A DNA stretch of 64,000 nt, taken from the NCBI RefSeq assembly GCF_900163795.1, contig NZ_FWFD01000008.1, forward strand, positions 124,001 to 188,000. The letters run 5' to 3'. This document shows positions 45,177-54,267 of the stretch, piece by piece (within the stretch, counting starts at the first letter, position 1; every line of letters starts with the position of its first letter). Source of the stretch: Vagococcus fluvialis bH819. GTDB taxonomy: Bacteria > Bacillota > Bacilli > Lactobacillales > Vagococcaceae. A model generated the notes under the pieces. That model saw nothing but the letters and a program-made list of their open reading frames with translations, had not been told where the DNA came from and did no database searches. Position numbers and translations under genes: made by a program.

Positions 45177-47129
45177 ATGGAACAATCACTTACTAACAAT
45201 AAAAAACACACTGAACACAATCACGAACATGACCATGAGCACGATCACGGTGGGCACGATCACGATCATGGAAAATTACCTGTCATCTTATTTTTCATAG
45301 GTTTAGCCACTTATATCGCTAGTCTATTCACACCAGATGGTATGCTACAAAATATTCTAGCTACTGTGACAATTTTTATGTCTGGGTATCATATTATTAT
45401 TGAGGGATTTGAAGATACAATTACTCAAACAAAAGCTAATCGTAAATTCACGCCTAATGTCCATATCCTAATGACGCTTGCAGCATTTGGAGCCGCCATT
45501 ATTGGTGACTTTAAAGAAGGAGCTTTACTTATCGTTATCTTCGCTGGCGCTCACTTCTTAGAAGACTACGCTGAGGGTAAAAGTAAACGTGAAATTACTA
45601 ATTTAATGAAAATGAATCCAACAGAAGCTCGCCTAATTAAAGCAGATGGTTCCACTGAAATAGTAGATGTGTCTACTTTAAAAATTGGTGATCAATTAAA
45701 GATTTTAAACGGTGACCAAATCCCAACAGATGGTCGTATTATCTCTGGATACACTTCTATTGATGAAGCTTCTATTAACGGTGAAAGTGTGCCGGCTGAA
45801 AAAACAGTTGGGGATGATGTCTACGGAAGTACCATTAATGGTAATGGAATGATTACCATTGAAGTCACTAAAGAGAGCTCGGATACTGTTTTTGCTAAAA
45901 TCTTACAACTCGTTAATCAATCACAATCGAACCTTTCAAAAAAGGCGACTAAGATTAAAAAATTAGAACCAAAATATGTGACTGCTGTTATGATTATCGT
46001 GACACTTTACATTCTTGCTATGCCACTTATCTTTGGTGCTACTTGGTATGATAGTTTCTATAAAGGGATGGTCTTTCTTACTGTTGCCTCACCTTGTGCC
46101 CTAGCTGCCAGTGACGTTCCTGCTACATTATCAGGAATTTCTAACTTAGCTAAACGTGGTGTCTTGTTTAAAGGCGGTTCATTCCTTTCCAACTTAGAAG
46201 GTATTCGTGCCATTGCCTTTGATAAAACAGGGACTTTAACTGAGGGTAAACCAAAAGTAACTGACGTTTTCTTCACAGTTGAAAATGAAAATAATTCAGC
46301 TAATTACTTAAATATTATTGCAGCGATGGAAAAACAGGCTAACCACCCATTAGCTAATGCTATTTTATCTCACATTAATGTCACTGAAGTTCTTTCTCTT
46401 GATATTGAAAACCAAATTGGTAAAGGCCTAGTTTCAACATATAAAGGAATTACCTATCGTATTGGTAAGCCTGCCCAATTTACAAAAGTTGATAGCAAAA
46501 TCGAACAACTTAACCATACTTATTCAGAACAAGGAAAAACAGTTGTTTACTTCTCTGAAAACGAAAAAGTTATTGGCTTAATCGCCATGATGGATTTACC
46601 AAATGAAAATTCTAAACAAGTTATTTCTTATCTTAAATCTCAAGGAATTCACACAACAATGATTACTGGTGACGCTGAAAAAACTGGCCGTGCCGTTGCT
46701 AATCAACTTGGTATGGACGAAGTTGTTGGCAATGTTTTACCTGAAAATAAATCTGCTATTATTGAAGACTTAGAAGCAAAATATGGTTCTACTGCAATGG
46801 TTGGCGATGGTGTCAATGATGCTCCAGCTCTTGTTAAAGCGGATGTGGGAATTGCTATGGGTGAAGGAACGGATATCGCTATCGACGTTGCTGATGTTGT
46901 TCTTATGAAAAACGATTTAACTAAATTAAGTTATGCTCATCGTATTTCTAAACGTTTAGATAAAGTCGTTATGCAAAACATCACTTTTTCTATGTTCATT
47001 GTAGTTTTACTTGTCATCCTTAATATAATGGGCAAGATGAATTTACCTCTTGGTATTATTGCACATGAGGGTAGTACATTAATTGTTTTATTCAATGGAT
47101 TAAGATTGTTGAAACCTTTACAAGAATAA
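45177..47129 (+). CDS. P1B-type heavy-metal ATPase (P1B-4-like)
   Basis: Membrane pump that exports transition metals, 650 residues. The N-terminus is histidine-rich (about 12 His in residues 7-34) and there is no HMA domain. A-domain GESVPAEKTVGDDVYGST; the membrane metal site is SPCALAASDVP; the phosphorylation site is DKTGTLTEGKPKV; the hinge is MVGDGVNDAPAL. The last helices contain HEGSTLIVLFNGLRLL. SPC plus a HEG(G/S)T motif is the P1B-4 pattern, linked to Co, Fe(II), Zn or Cd. ATG at 45177 after AAGGAGG. Confidence 0.93.
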   Translation: MEQSLTNNKKHTEHNHEHDHEHDHGGHDHDHGKLPVILFFIGLATYIASLFTPDGMLQNILATVTIFMSGYHIIIEGFEDTITQTKANRKFTPNVHILMTLAAFGAAIIGDFKEGALLIVIFAGAHFLEDYAEGKSKREITNLMKMNPTEARLIKADGSTEIVDVSTLKIGDQLKILNGDQIPTDGRIISGYTSIDEASINGESVPAEKTVGDDVYGSTINGNGMITIEVTKESSDTVFAKILQLVNQSQSNLSKKATKIKKLEPKYVTAVMIIVTLYILAMPLIFGATWYDSFYKGMVFLTVASPCALAASDVPATLSGISNLAKRGVLFKGGSFLSNLEGIRAIAFDKTGTLTEGKPKVTDVFFTVENENNSANYLNIIAAMEKQANHPLANAILSHINVTEVLSLDIENQIGKGLVSTYKGITYRIGKPAQFTKVDSKIEQLNHTYSEQGKTVVYFSENEKVIGLIAMMDLPNENSKQVISYLKSQGIHTTMITGDAEKTGRAVANQLGMDEVVGNVLPENKSAIIEDLEAKYGSTAMVGDGVNDAPALVKADVGIAMGEGTDIAIDVADVVLMKNDLTKLSYAHRISKRLDKVVMQNITFSMFIVVLLVILNIMGKMNLPLGIIAHEGSTLIVLFNGLRLLKPLQE

Positions 47130-47136
47130 AAATATC

Positions 47137-47170
47137 AAAAAGAAGCTGATTATTCTGATCAGCTTCTTTT
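47137..47170. terminator. Terminator of the metal ATPase
   Basis: AAAAAGAAGCTGAT and ATCAGCTTCTTTT around TATTCTG; suits both convergent genes. Confidence 0.88.
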
Positions 47171-47217
47171 TAATTTTATCCATATTGTTTAAGTTAGGTA
47201 TTAAAAGGATCGCGTAT

Positions 47218-47619
47218 TTACGGTTGTGCCATCCACATTGGCTCTAGGGTATTGCCATCTAAATCTTGAACTTCTAAACCATACATCATTTCTTCTGGCA
47301 TTCCTGTTTCGATTTGGTAAACATTACCACCATTGTTTCTGGCTGCTTCACCAAAATCTTTCACTTCTTGCGCATCATTCATAGAAAAAGCAATCAAGGC
47401 ACTACTTGTTTTTGTATTATCCGCTACCGTTCTGTTTGGTGTAAAGAATTCATATCTAGCATGTTCAAGTAACATCACAAAAAAGTTATCATCCCAGACC
47501 ATGCAACTTGTATCTTCTGTTGAAAATACTGGATTTAATTTAAAACCTAATTTTTCATAAAATATAGTAGAAGCTTTCACATCTTTGACTGGAAAATTAA
47601 CAAAAACCATTGTAGCCAT
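47218..47619 (-). CDS. VOC family protein (glyoxalase-like)
   Basis: 133 residues in the vicinal oxygen chelate fold: FVNFPVKDVKASTIFYEKLG opens the first half, and GLEVQDLDGNTLEPMWM is the second-half metal motif with a Glu. It resembles the PhnB/YaeR-type proteins of unknown substrate. Monocistronic. Confidence 0.88.
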   Translation of the reverse strand: MATMVFVNFPVKDVKASTIFYEKLGFKLNPVFSTEDTSCMVWDDNFFVMLLEHARYEFFTPNRTVADNTKTSSALIAFSMNDAQEVKDFGEAARNNGGNVYQIETGMPEEMMYGLEVQDLDGNTLEPMWMAQP

Positions 47620-47687
47620 TTAACATCATTCCTTTTCTTTAAGATGATTAATTATAATACAGATCATATATATCAGGTTAGTAAAAA

Positions 47688-47717
47688 GCACTTAAGATTC
47701 ATTTTAATCTTAAGTGC
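47688..47717 (-). terminator. Terminator of the sugar operon
   Basis: Perfect 12-bp stem GCACTTAAGATT/AATCTTAAGTGC followed on the minus strand by five T, just after the last Gfo/Idh/MocA gene. Confidence 0.85.
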
Positions 47718-47723
47718 CTTTAA

Positions 47724-48776
47724 TTATTCAAATGTTAAGGTTTGCTTTTTCTCTGCTGCTTCAAACATTACTTCAATTAATCGTAATACGCGATATACCT
47801 CTTCATTTTTCACAATTGGTTCCGCATTATTTCTGATAACATCATAAAAGTTATGATAGAAATTATCAAAATCGGATGGAACTTCAGTGATCTCAAATGT
47901 TGTTGTCGCTTCTTCTGATGGTGGTGCCATTGTTTTGGTTAAACCTTGTCCCGCTTGAATTGGCACTAAGTTATGATGATCAATGGTACCTGTTTGTTTA
48001 ACAATTTTTCCAGATAAATCCCAATCATTAATTACTGCTGCTCCTTCAAAACCACGAACATACCATCTTGGTAATTTAACAAAATTAGTTGTACCTACTT
48101 CAACAATTGCTTTGACGCCATTTTCAAAAGTTAGATAACTAATAAAACCATCATCCACTTCATCTCCCAAGACATAACTTAAATCACAAGAGACTGTTTT
48201 TAATTTACTATTGATCATAAATAACATTTGATCTAATAAGTGAACGCCCCAATCAAGGACCATTCCACCACCATGTTGTTTTAAATGGCGCCAGTCACCA
48301 GGAATACCATTAGCGCCTTGAACACGAGACTCGATTTGGAATAAATCACCTATTTGATGAGTTTTATATAAATCACGGATAATTAAAAAGTCATTGTCCC
48401 ATCGTCTATTTTGATGTACCATAAAGGTTTTATTTTCAACTTTTGAGATAGCTATTACTTCTTCTAATTCCGTTGTGTTCATCATCACTGGTTTTTCACA
48501 GACAACGTGCTTACCAGCTTTCATTGCTTTAATAGCTAGTTCTTTATGACTGTCATTAGGTGTCGCAATTAAAACAGCTTCCACCGTTTCATCTGCTAAG
48601 ACACTTTCTAACGTTTCATATGTTTTAAATTTATTTTCTTTGGCTAAATCAAGACGAGTTGGATCAATGTCATAAACACCGACCACTTTTACACCATTTG
48701 ATTCTTGAATTAAATCTTTAGCATGGTAACTACCCATTCCACCATAGCCAATAACGACGAAGTTTATTAAATCCAT
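47724..48776 (-). CDS. Gfo/Idh/MocA family oxidoreductase (second copy)
   Basis: NAD(P)-dependent sugar dehydrogenase, 350 residues. FVVIGYGGMGSYHAKDLIQE is the dinucleotide site and GKHVVCEKPVMMN holds the catalytic Lys region. GGGMVLDWGVHLLDQ carries Asp and His of the active site. GGAGGAG fixes the ATG at 48776. Last gene of a five-gene operon with a paralogue, two TIM-barrel epimerase-like proteins and a ThuA-like protein. Confidence 0.92.
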   Translation of the reverse strand: MDLINFVVIGYGGMGSYHAKDLIQESNGVKVVGVYDIDPTRLDLAKENKFKTYETLESVLADETVEAVLIATPNDSHKELAIKAMKAGKHVVCEKPVMMNTTELEEVIAISKVENKTFMVHQNRRWDNDFLIIRDLYKTHQIGDLFQIESRVQGANGIPGDWRHLKQHGGGMVLDWGVHLLDQMLFMINSKLKTVSCDLSYVLGDEVDDGFISYLTFENGVKAIVEVGTTNFVKLPRWYVRGFEGAAVINDWDLSGKIVKQTGTIDHHNLVPIQAGQGLTKTMAPPSEEATTTFEITEVPSDFDNFYHNFYDVIRNNAEPIVKNEEVYRVLRLIEVMFEAAEKKQTLTFE

Positions 48777-48792
48777 TGTTCTCCTCCTTATC

Positions 48793-49761
48793 TTAAGCCC
48801 ACCACATACCACCAGGTTGGTCTTTGATCATAATTGATTTCAAATTAGTTACTGCACGGTCAAATCCTTCATCAATCGACATAATCGGATCTTCATGCTC
48901 AATACTTAAAACATAGTCGTAACCGTATAAACGAAGGGCACTAATAATATCAGACCACTCTTGAATACTATGACCACAACCAACAGATCTAAAGGTCCAC
49001 GCACGTGTTTGAACGTCACTATATGGTTGCATATCTGTTAAACCATGCATGTTAATGTTATCTTGATCTAAATAAGTATCTTTGGCGTGGAAATGGTTAA
49101 TTGCATTTTCCTTACCTAATATTTTAATTGCACCAACTGGGTCAATTCCTTGCCACCATAAATGAGATGGATCTAAATTACAGCCAATATTTTTCCCCGC
49201 TGCATCTCTTAATTTAAGCATAGTATATGGTGTATGTGCTAAGAAGCCACCATGTAACTCAATCCCAATTTTAACACCGGCTGCATCACACTCTTGATTA
49301 ATTTCTTTCCAATAAGGAATTAATTTTTTCTCCCATTGATAGTTATAAATATCAGTGTAGTCTGTAGGCCAAGGTAACACAGGCCAGTTAACGCTTGTGT
49401 CTGTTTCGTTACCTCCAGCAACACCTGAAAAGCCATTAACAATCGGCACATTCATCATTGAAGCTAATTTGATTGTCTTACGTAATAATTCATCTGCTTC
49501 AGTTGCTTCAGCTTTATTGGGAGAGATTGGATTATGATGGGCACTAAAAGCACTGATTTCTAACCCTTTATCTTGTAGTTTTGCTAAATATTCTTTTCTA
49601 GCATCCCCACTTGCTAGTAATTTGTCAATATCACAGTGAGCTGTACCTGGAGAGCCTCCCGTACCAATTTCCACTGTTTGCAATCCTCTTTTAGCAACTT
49701 CTTCAATCATTTCATCAAAACTTAAATTATTAAATAATGGAGTAAAAACGCCTAATTTCAT
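48793..49761 (-). CDS. Sugar phosphate isomerase/epimerase-like TIM barrel
   Basis: 322 residues of the IolE/xylose isomerase-like fold. Metal ligands appear in GIELHGGF (Glu), CNLDPSHLWWQGIDP (Asp, His), HFHAKD (His) and LSIEHEDP (Glu). Enzymes of this fold can epimerize sugars or cleave 3-keto-glycosides; here the second is attractive given two dehydrogenases beside it (inference). ATG at 49761; the TTG three codons earlier is less likely. Confidence 0.9.
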   Translation of the reverse strand: MKLGVFTPLFNNLSFDEMIEEVAKRGLQTVEIGTGGSPGTAHCDIDKLLASGDARKEYLAKLQDKGLEISAFSAHHNPISPNKAEATEADELLRKTIKLASMMNVPIVNGFSGVAGGNETDTSVNWPVLPWPTDYTDIYNYQWEKKLIPYWKEINQECDAAGVKIGIELHGGFLAHTPYTMLKLRDAAGKNIGCNLDPSHLWWQGIDPVGAIKILGKENAINHFHAKDTYLDQDNINMHGLTDMQPYSDVQTRAWTFRSVGCGHSIQEWSDIISALRLYGYDYVLSIEHEDPIMSIDEGFDRAVTNLKSIMIKDQPGGMWWA

Positions 49762-49776
49762 CTCATCCAATCCTCT

Positions 49777-50517
49777 CTAGTTTAATTTACTTAATGCTTC
49801 TATATTTACTTTAGCACTTTCCATTGGTGTTAGTGATTGGAAGGCTTCCTGTTCAATGACCACCCATTCTAACTTAGCTGCCTTCGCCCAATTCATATAA
49901 GAATCGATTGGAAGAATTCCTTTTCCGATTTCAGTACTTTCTTTTTCATCGTTAATTGTCAGCATATCTTTAATATGCAGCCAACTGATATTTTTCTTAT
50001 GTTTTTCTAACCAAGGAATCACGTCAATTCCAGCATAAGATAACCAATAAGTATCCACTTCTAGCTGAATATCAGGAATCATCTCAATCATTTTTTCTAA
50101 AACATTCACATTGGGAATATCCATTATTTCATGCGCATGATTGTGATAACCTAGAACTAATTTTTTTTGTTTAAGTTTTTCAGATAATTCTTTTAATTGC
50201 TCAATTTTGACTTCCCATTCTTCTATTGAATCTGCACCTATATGAGGAACAATCACGGAATGATTATTGATTGCTTTTTCAAAAGCGACAACTTCTTCAA
50301 AATTTTCTAGCAAAGAGTCAAAACCAACATGCGAACCTGATACTTTTAAAGAAATATCTTGTAATTTTTGCTGTAAATCTGAGGCTTTTAAATTATAATA
50401 ACCTGCAAACTCCACTCCATCATAGCCAAATTTTTTTACTTTTTCTAAAACTTCTTCAAAATTTTCAGCACAGGCGTCTTGAACACTCCACAGTTGTAAA
50501 CTAATTAATGGTTTCAT
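49777..50517 (-). CDS. Sugar phosphate isomerase/epimerase-like TIM barrel (short form)
   Basis: 246 residues. ISLQLWSVQDACAENFEEVL at the start, KFGYDGVEFAGYYN, LGYHNHAHE (His), EVDTYWL (Asp) and WLHIKDM (His). WVVIEQE (Glu) completes the metal site. A second, shorter paralogue of the neighbouring gene, often found with ThuA-like proteins in sugar catabolic clusters. Confidence 0.9.
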   Translation of the reverse strand: MKPLISLQLWSVQDACAENFEEVLEKVKKFGYDGVEFAGYYNLKASDLQQKLQDISLKVSGSHVGFDSLLENFEEVVAFEKAINNHSVIVPHIGADSIEEWEVKIEQLKELSEKLKQKKLVLGYHNHAHEIMDIPNVNVLEKMIEMIPDIQLEVDTYWLSYAGIDVIPWLEKHKKNISWLHIKDMLTINDEKESTEIGKGILPIDSYMNWAKAAKLEWVVIEQEAFQSLTPMESAKVNIEALSKLN

Positions 50518-50535
50518 TATTATGAACTCCTATTT

Positions 50536-51246
50536 CTACAATTTCTCTAATGGTTGATGATTACCATAAGTTGGATACGTATTATCCGTTGGCGTTGCCC
50601 ATCTCACAGCATTTTTAATCACTCGTTGAACTTTTGGATGGTAGTAAGAAGGGTACGTCTCATGTCCTGGTTGGAAATAGAAAATCTTACCATTACCACG
50701 GCGATACGTACAGCCTCCACGGAACACTTCTCCACCTTGATACCAATTAATAAAAATCAATTCTTCTGGAGTTGGAATATCAAAATGCTCTCCATACATT
50801 TCTTCTTTTTCAAGATCAATGTACTCACCAATGCCTTCAACAATTGGGTGACTTGGATTAACATTCCAAATACGACATTTTTCATCTGCCTCACGCCACT
50901 TCAAATCACAAGTTGTTCCCATTAATTTTACAAATATTTTAGACATATGTCCTGAATGTAGAACAATCAAACCCATTCCTTGCAAGACACGTTCGTGCAC
51001 ACGGTTGACGATTTCCTCTGAAACTTCATCATGAGCAATATGTCCCCACCAGATTAAAACGTCTGTATCATTTAAAACTTCCTCTGTTAAACCATGCTCC
51101 TCTTCATCAAGAGTTGCTGTTCTCACCTGAAAATCTTCTTGTAAGAAATTTTTTAATTGTTCATGAATCCCCTCTGGATAAACTTCACGAACTTTCTCAT
51201 CAGTCTTTTCATGACGGTATTCATTCCACACAGTGACATTAATCAT
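50536..51246 (-). CDS. ThuA-like protein
   Basis: 236 residues of the ThuA (trehalose utilization) class I glutamine amidotransferase-like fold: [39 protein letters not shown] and [20 protein letters not shown]. The usual catalytic Cys is not evident. ThuA acts with ThuB, a Gfo/Idh/MocA dehydrogenase, in oxidation of trehalose and related disaccharides, matching the neighbours. AGGAGTG supports the ATG at 51246. Confidence 0.92.
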   Translation of the reverse strand: MINVTVWNEYRHEKTDEKVREVYPEGIHEQLKNFLQEDFQVRTATLDEEEHGLTEEVLNDTDVLIWWGHIAHDEVSEEIVNRVHERVLQGMGLIVLHSGHMSKIFVKLMGTTCDLKWREADEKCRIWNVNPSHPIVEGIGEYIDLEKEEMYGEHFDIPTPEELIFINWYQGGEVFRGGCTYRRGNGKIFYFQPGHETYPSYYHPKVQRVIKNAVRWATPTDNTYPTYGNHQPLEKL

Positions 51247-51257
51247 TTTCCACACTC

Positions 51258-52337
51258 CTATTTATTTAAAAATACTGGTTCACCAAGTTCTGAAGATTTA
51301 TAAATAGCTTCTAAAATTTCAGTAACGACAAGTGCTTGTTCGGGTTTTACAACTGGTTCTGTGTCATTAATAATCGCATTAACCCAAGATTGAGCTTCTA
51401 CAACAGCTGGATCTGTTCCGGCTCCATCGTAAAAATCAACGCCACCTGTTTCAAGTTCTACTTTTTTCTGATACAACAGACCACGATCTTCACCATTAAT
51501 TGTTAAACCGTTTTTCATGTCTGCTCCAGCTTTAGTTCCTGAAAGGCTGGTTTTAGCTTCATCTACATCTAAGCTATTGATTGCCCAGCTTGCTTCTAAA
51601 GTAATTGAAGCACCGTTTTCCATTGTAATAAAACCAAATGCAGAATCTTCGACTGTGAATTTTTCTGGATCCCATGGTCCCCATGCATTAGCTGCATTTT
51701 TAGTTGAAGATAATTTATGATACGCATTTCCAACAACATATTTAGGTTTATAATTATCCATCATCCATAAGGTTAAATCTAAAGCGTGTGTACCGATATC
51801 GATTAATGGACCGCCACCTTGAGCTTCTTCATCTAAGAACACACCCCAAGTTGGTACAGCACGACGACGAATAGCGTGTGCTTTACCTACGTAAATTTCG
51901 CCTAAATCACCATCTGAACAAGCAGCATGTAAGTACTGTGAATCTGTTCTAAAACGGTTTTGATAACCAATTGTTAATTTTTTCCCTGTTTCTTTAGCAG
52001 CCGCTAACATCGCTCTTGCTTCTTCACTTGTTTTCGCCATTGGTTTTTCACACATAACGTGTTTATCTGCATGAAGACCAGCAATTGAAATTTCTGCATG
52101 CGAGTTATTTGGTGTACAAACATGAATCACATCAATTAATTCATCTTTTAATAATTCCTTATAATCTGTATACACTTTTGTTGATTCACTGCCAAAATCC
52201 GCTTTCGCTTTAATCGCTTTTGCTTCATCTATATCACAGAAAGCAACCATTTCTACTTCTTTTACTTGTTTTAATGCTGGCATATGTTTCCCGTTAGCAA
52301 TTCCGCCACATCCGATAATCCCAATTTTTAATGTCAT
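51258..52337 (-). CDS. Gfo/Idh/MocA family oxidoreductase (first copy)
   Basis: 359 residues. [20 protein letters not shown] is the nucleotide site, [20 protein letters not shown] carries the catalytic Lys region, and [20 protein letters not shown] the Asp/His pair. First gene of the operon; a long inverted repeat covers its ribosome site. Likely oxidizes a glycoside or sugar at one hydroxyl, in line with ThuB-type enzymes. Confidence 0.93.
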   Translation of the reverse strand: MTLKIGIIGCGGIANGKHMPALKQVKEVEMVAFCDIDEAKAIKAKADFGSESTKVYTDYKELLKDELIDVIHVCTPNNSHAEISIAGLHADKHVMCEKPMAKTSEEARAMLAAAKETGKKLTIGYQNRFRTDSQYLHAACSDGDLGEIYVGKAHAIRRRAVPTWGVFLDEEAQGGGPLIDIGTHALDLTLWMMDNYKPKYVVGNAYHKLSSTKNAANAWGPWDPEKFTVEDSAFGFITMENGASITLEASWAINSLDVDEAKTSLSGTKAGADMKNGLTINGEDRGLLYQKKVELETGGVDFYDGAGTDPAVVEAQSWVNAIINDTEPVVKPEQALVVTEILEAIYKSSELGEPVFLNK

Positions 52338-52340
52338 AAT

Positions 52341-52398
52341 AAAACCCCCATCAATGTTTTGTTTGTACGTTCATTCTACAAAACTTTGATAGGGGTTT
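52341..52398 (-). promoter_or_regulatory. Inverted repeat covering the ribosome site of the sugar operon
   Basis: On the minus strand CCCCTATCAA-GTTTTGT pairs with ACAAAAC-TTGATGGGGG around a loop of about 18 bases. The GGGGG arm is the presumed Shine-Dalgarno of the first gene and is followed by TTTT. It could be an attenuator, a ribosome-site lock, or an operator for the AraC regulator. Confidence 0.65.
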
Positions 52399-52414
52399 CT
52401 TCCTTGTTTCATGC

Positions 52415-53290
52415 TTAATTATTCCCGAATATTGCCTTGTGAAATTTAAGAGGCGACATTCCTACTTGTTCCTTAAAAACATGATGAAAAGTCTTTACAC
52501 TATTAAAGCCTGATTTTTCTGCCACTTCAATCATCGGTATTTTTTCATGAGAGAGAATGTATTTTGCTTGATTGATTCGATAATCAGTCAGAAACTGCAT
52601 AAACGTTTGACCAGTATTTTTTTTAAAAAACCTTGAGAAATAATAAGGGCTAAAACCAACAACTTCGGCAATGTCATCTAAAGTGATTAATTCCTCGTAA
52701 TGATTCTCAATATAAATGAAGATTTCGTTTAGCCTTTCCAATGTTTCGTGATTATTAGTAGCATCCACAAAATTAGCTTTTTTATAAATATCTGGTTTGG
52801 CTGGAATTTCACGATAATATATTGTCATTAATCTTAACAAATCACTGATCATCGCATGCTCATAACCAATTTTTAGCTCACTCATCTCTTGAATCAAATC
52901 ATGTAAACAAGCTAGAACTTTTTCTTTTACTTCATTCGGCCAATGAACACTATGGTTCTCGGCCTCTTCAAATAATTTAGCTAATTCTTTATGACTTTTT
53001 TCTTTAAATAAAGTGTCTCTAAATAAACTTAAATCAAATTGAAATACCCTTCTAATACTACCAGGTGATGCAACAAAATAGTGACTTTCACCACTCCCAA
53101 AAACAAAAATATCACCTTCATGCACTTGAATAATTTGATCATTATAACCAATATTTACTGATCCTTTTGTCACATAAATAATTTCTATTTCTTTATGCCA
53201 GTGTGGCGGAACAATGATTTCGCCCTCATTTTCAAACGTCCTAAATGGAAATGATAACGGCCACTCTGGAATTTCTAAATATAAGCTCAC
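52415..53290 (-). CDS. AraC family transcriptional regulator
   Basis: 291 residues. N-terminal cupin (IIVPPHWHKEIEIIYVTKGS, then VHEGDIFVFGSGESHYF) for sugar binding; C-terminal double helix-turn-helix (TLDDIAEVVGFSPYYFSRFF and IPMIEVAEKSGFNSVKTFHH). It directly precedes the sugar operon on the same strand, so it probably activates it. Confidence 0.93.
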   Translation of the reverse strand: MSLYLEIPEWPLSFPFRTFENEGEIIVPPHWHKEIEIIYVTKGSVNIGYNDQIIQVHEGDIFVFGSGESHYFVASPGSIRRVFQFDLSLFRDTLFKEKSHKELAKLFEEAENHSVHWPNEVKEKVLACLHDLIQEMSELKIGYEHAMISDLLRLMTIYYREIPAKPDIYKKANFVDATNNHETLERLNEIFIYIENHYEELITLDDIAEVVGFSPYYFSRFFKKNTGQTFMQFLTDYRINQAKYILSHEKIPMIEVAEKSGFNSVKTFHHVFKEQVGMSPLKFHKAIFGNN

Positions 53291-53373
53291 GATAAGTCCC
53301 CTTCCTGTGGCTTTCTCATGAAATTAGTATAGCAAACTTGATAAAAAAAGAAAAAATTTCTTCCTTTATGAAG

Positions 53374-53544
53374 TTACATTTTCTTAAAAATCAAATCATA
53401 ATGATGAGGAATATAACGACGTCTGTACATTGGTACCATAGAAACTAATTCATAACCCTCTCTTAAATATTCATTTAAAATATCAGCATAATCTTCTTTC
53501 ATTTCACCAGAAATTTTAGTCTTAATTGATATATAGCGGTACAT
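53374..53544 (-). CDS. Small DUF4177-like protein (56 aa)
   Basis: Begins MYRYISIKTKISGEMKEDYA, then LNEYLREGYELVSMVPMYRR. The EGYELVSMV segment recalls the DUF4177 family; function unknown. GGAGTG lies eight bases ahead of the ATG. Monocistronic, between the AraC gene and yjdF. Confidence 0.75.
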   Translation of the reverse strand: MYRYISIKTKISGEMKEDYADILNEYLREGYELVSMVPMYRRRYIPHHYDLIFKKM

Positions 53545-53610
53545 TTCTAATACACTCCTTCCCTAAAAAAATTAACATAATACAACGTATTAAAAAGAAT
53601 TCGTATAAAT

Positions 53611-53641
53611 AAAACAGAGGCTGACATTTTGGTCAGCCTCT
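53611..53641 (-). terminator. Terminator of the yjdF-family gene
   Basis: Perfect 10-bp stem AGAGGCTGAC/GTCAGCCTCT followed on the minus strand by G and TTTT. Confidence 0.85.
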
Positions 53642-53664
53642 CTCTTGATACGATTTCTTTATCT

Positions 53665-54078
53665 TTAATGCCCTTTACGCTTTTTCAGTTTTTTTAATTG
53701 AGCTTTATCAAATTTTTCTTGCTTCAAACGTTCTTTTTCCGCCTTCGAAATTTGTTTCCTCTCAATCTTTAAACTGTCTTGAATCTCTCTCATTGCGTCT
53801 TGGGACTTAGTCGAAATAACTGTTTGTTTTTTTTGACGATTGATTAATCGTTGCATCCGTTTTGGGTTGATTTTTTTAGTTTCTTCCACCGATTCAGTGA
53901 TATCACTAAACCGACTATTTACCAAAATGGACGTCAATTCATAATCAATAAAATCAAGAACTTCCGCATCTTTTGGTGCTCTACCAAACATATGCTTATA
54001 AACAAGCAACTTATTCCTTTCCTGATATTCAATCAAACCGTACCAAAAACTACCATCAAAATAAATTGTTAATTTCAT
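53665..54078 (-). CDS. yjdF: YjdF family protein
   Basis: 137 residues: KLTIYFDGSFWYGLIEYQER, then FGRAPKDAEVLDFI and a long basic, coiled-coil-like C-terminus (KKINPKRMQRLINRQKKQ onward). This matches the YjdF (DUF2992) family, whose function is unproven but whose mRNA often carries the azaaromatic-sensing yjdF riboswitch. AAGGAGG precedes the ATG. Confidence 0.9.
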   Translation of the reverse strand: MKLTIYFDGSFWYGLIEYQERNKLLVYKHMFGRAPKDAEVLDFIDYELTSILVNSRFSDITESVEETKKINPKRMQRLINRQKKQTVISTKSQDAMREIQDSLKIERKQISKAEKERLKQEKFDKAQLKKLKKRKGH

Positions 54079-54200
54079 GATAGCCCTCCTTTATAAAAAA
54101 TTACAATGGACGACCTGGAGGGAAGGATACTAACACGTTTTAGCGTGCTTACGGACTACCAACCGTAACGTGATTTTATGTGGCTTTATTATATAACCTG
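54079..54200 (-). ncRNA. Leader of yjdF, probable azaaromatic (yjdF) riboswitch
   Basis: About 120 untranslated bases with evident stems: CACGCTAAAACGTG, and TTACGG with CCGTAA around GTTGGTAGT. GGTCGTCC lies near the ribosome site. Identification rests on the downstream gene family plus visible structure; I did not match the full consensus. Confidence 0.6.
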
Positions 54201-54223
54201 ACGTATTATATAGCAAATAAAAG

Positions 54224-54259
54224 TAAAAAAAGAAGATAAAGTTTTCACTTTACCTTCTC
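54224..54259 (-). terminator. Terminator of rny
   Basis: GAAGGTAAAGT/ACTTTATCTTC around GAAA, then seven T on the minus strand. Confidence 0.82.
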
Positions 54260-54267
54260 ATCCATTC

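Noticed and set aside
50554-50925. 123-residue plus-strand frame
   Set aside because: Antisense to the ThuA-like gene; Trp- and Ser-rich and no ribosome site.
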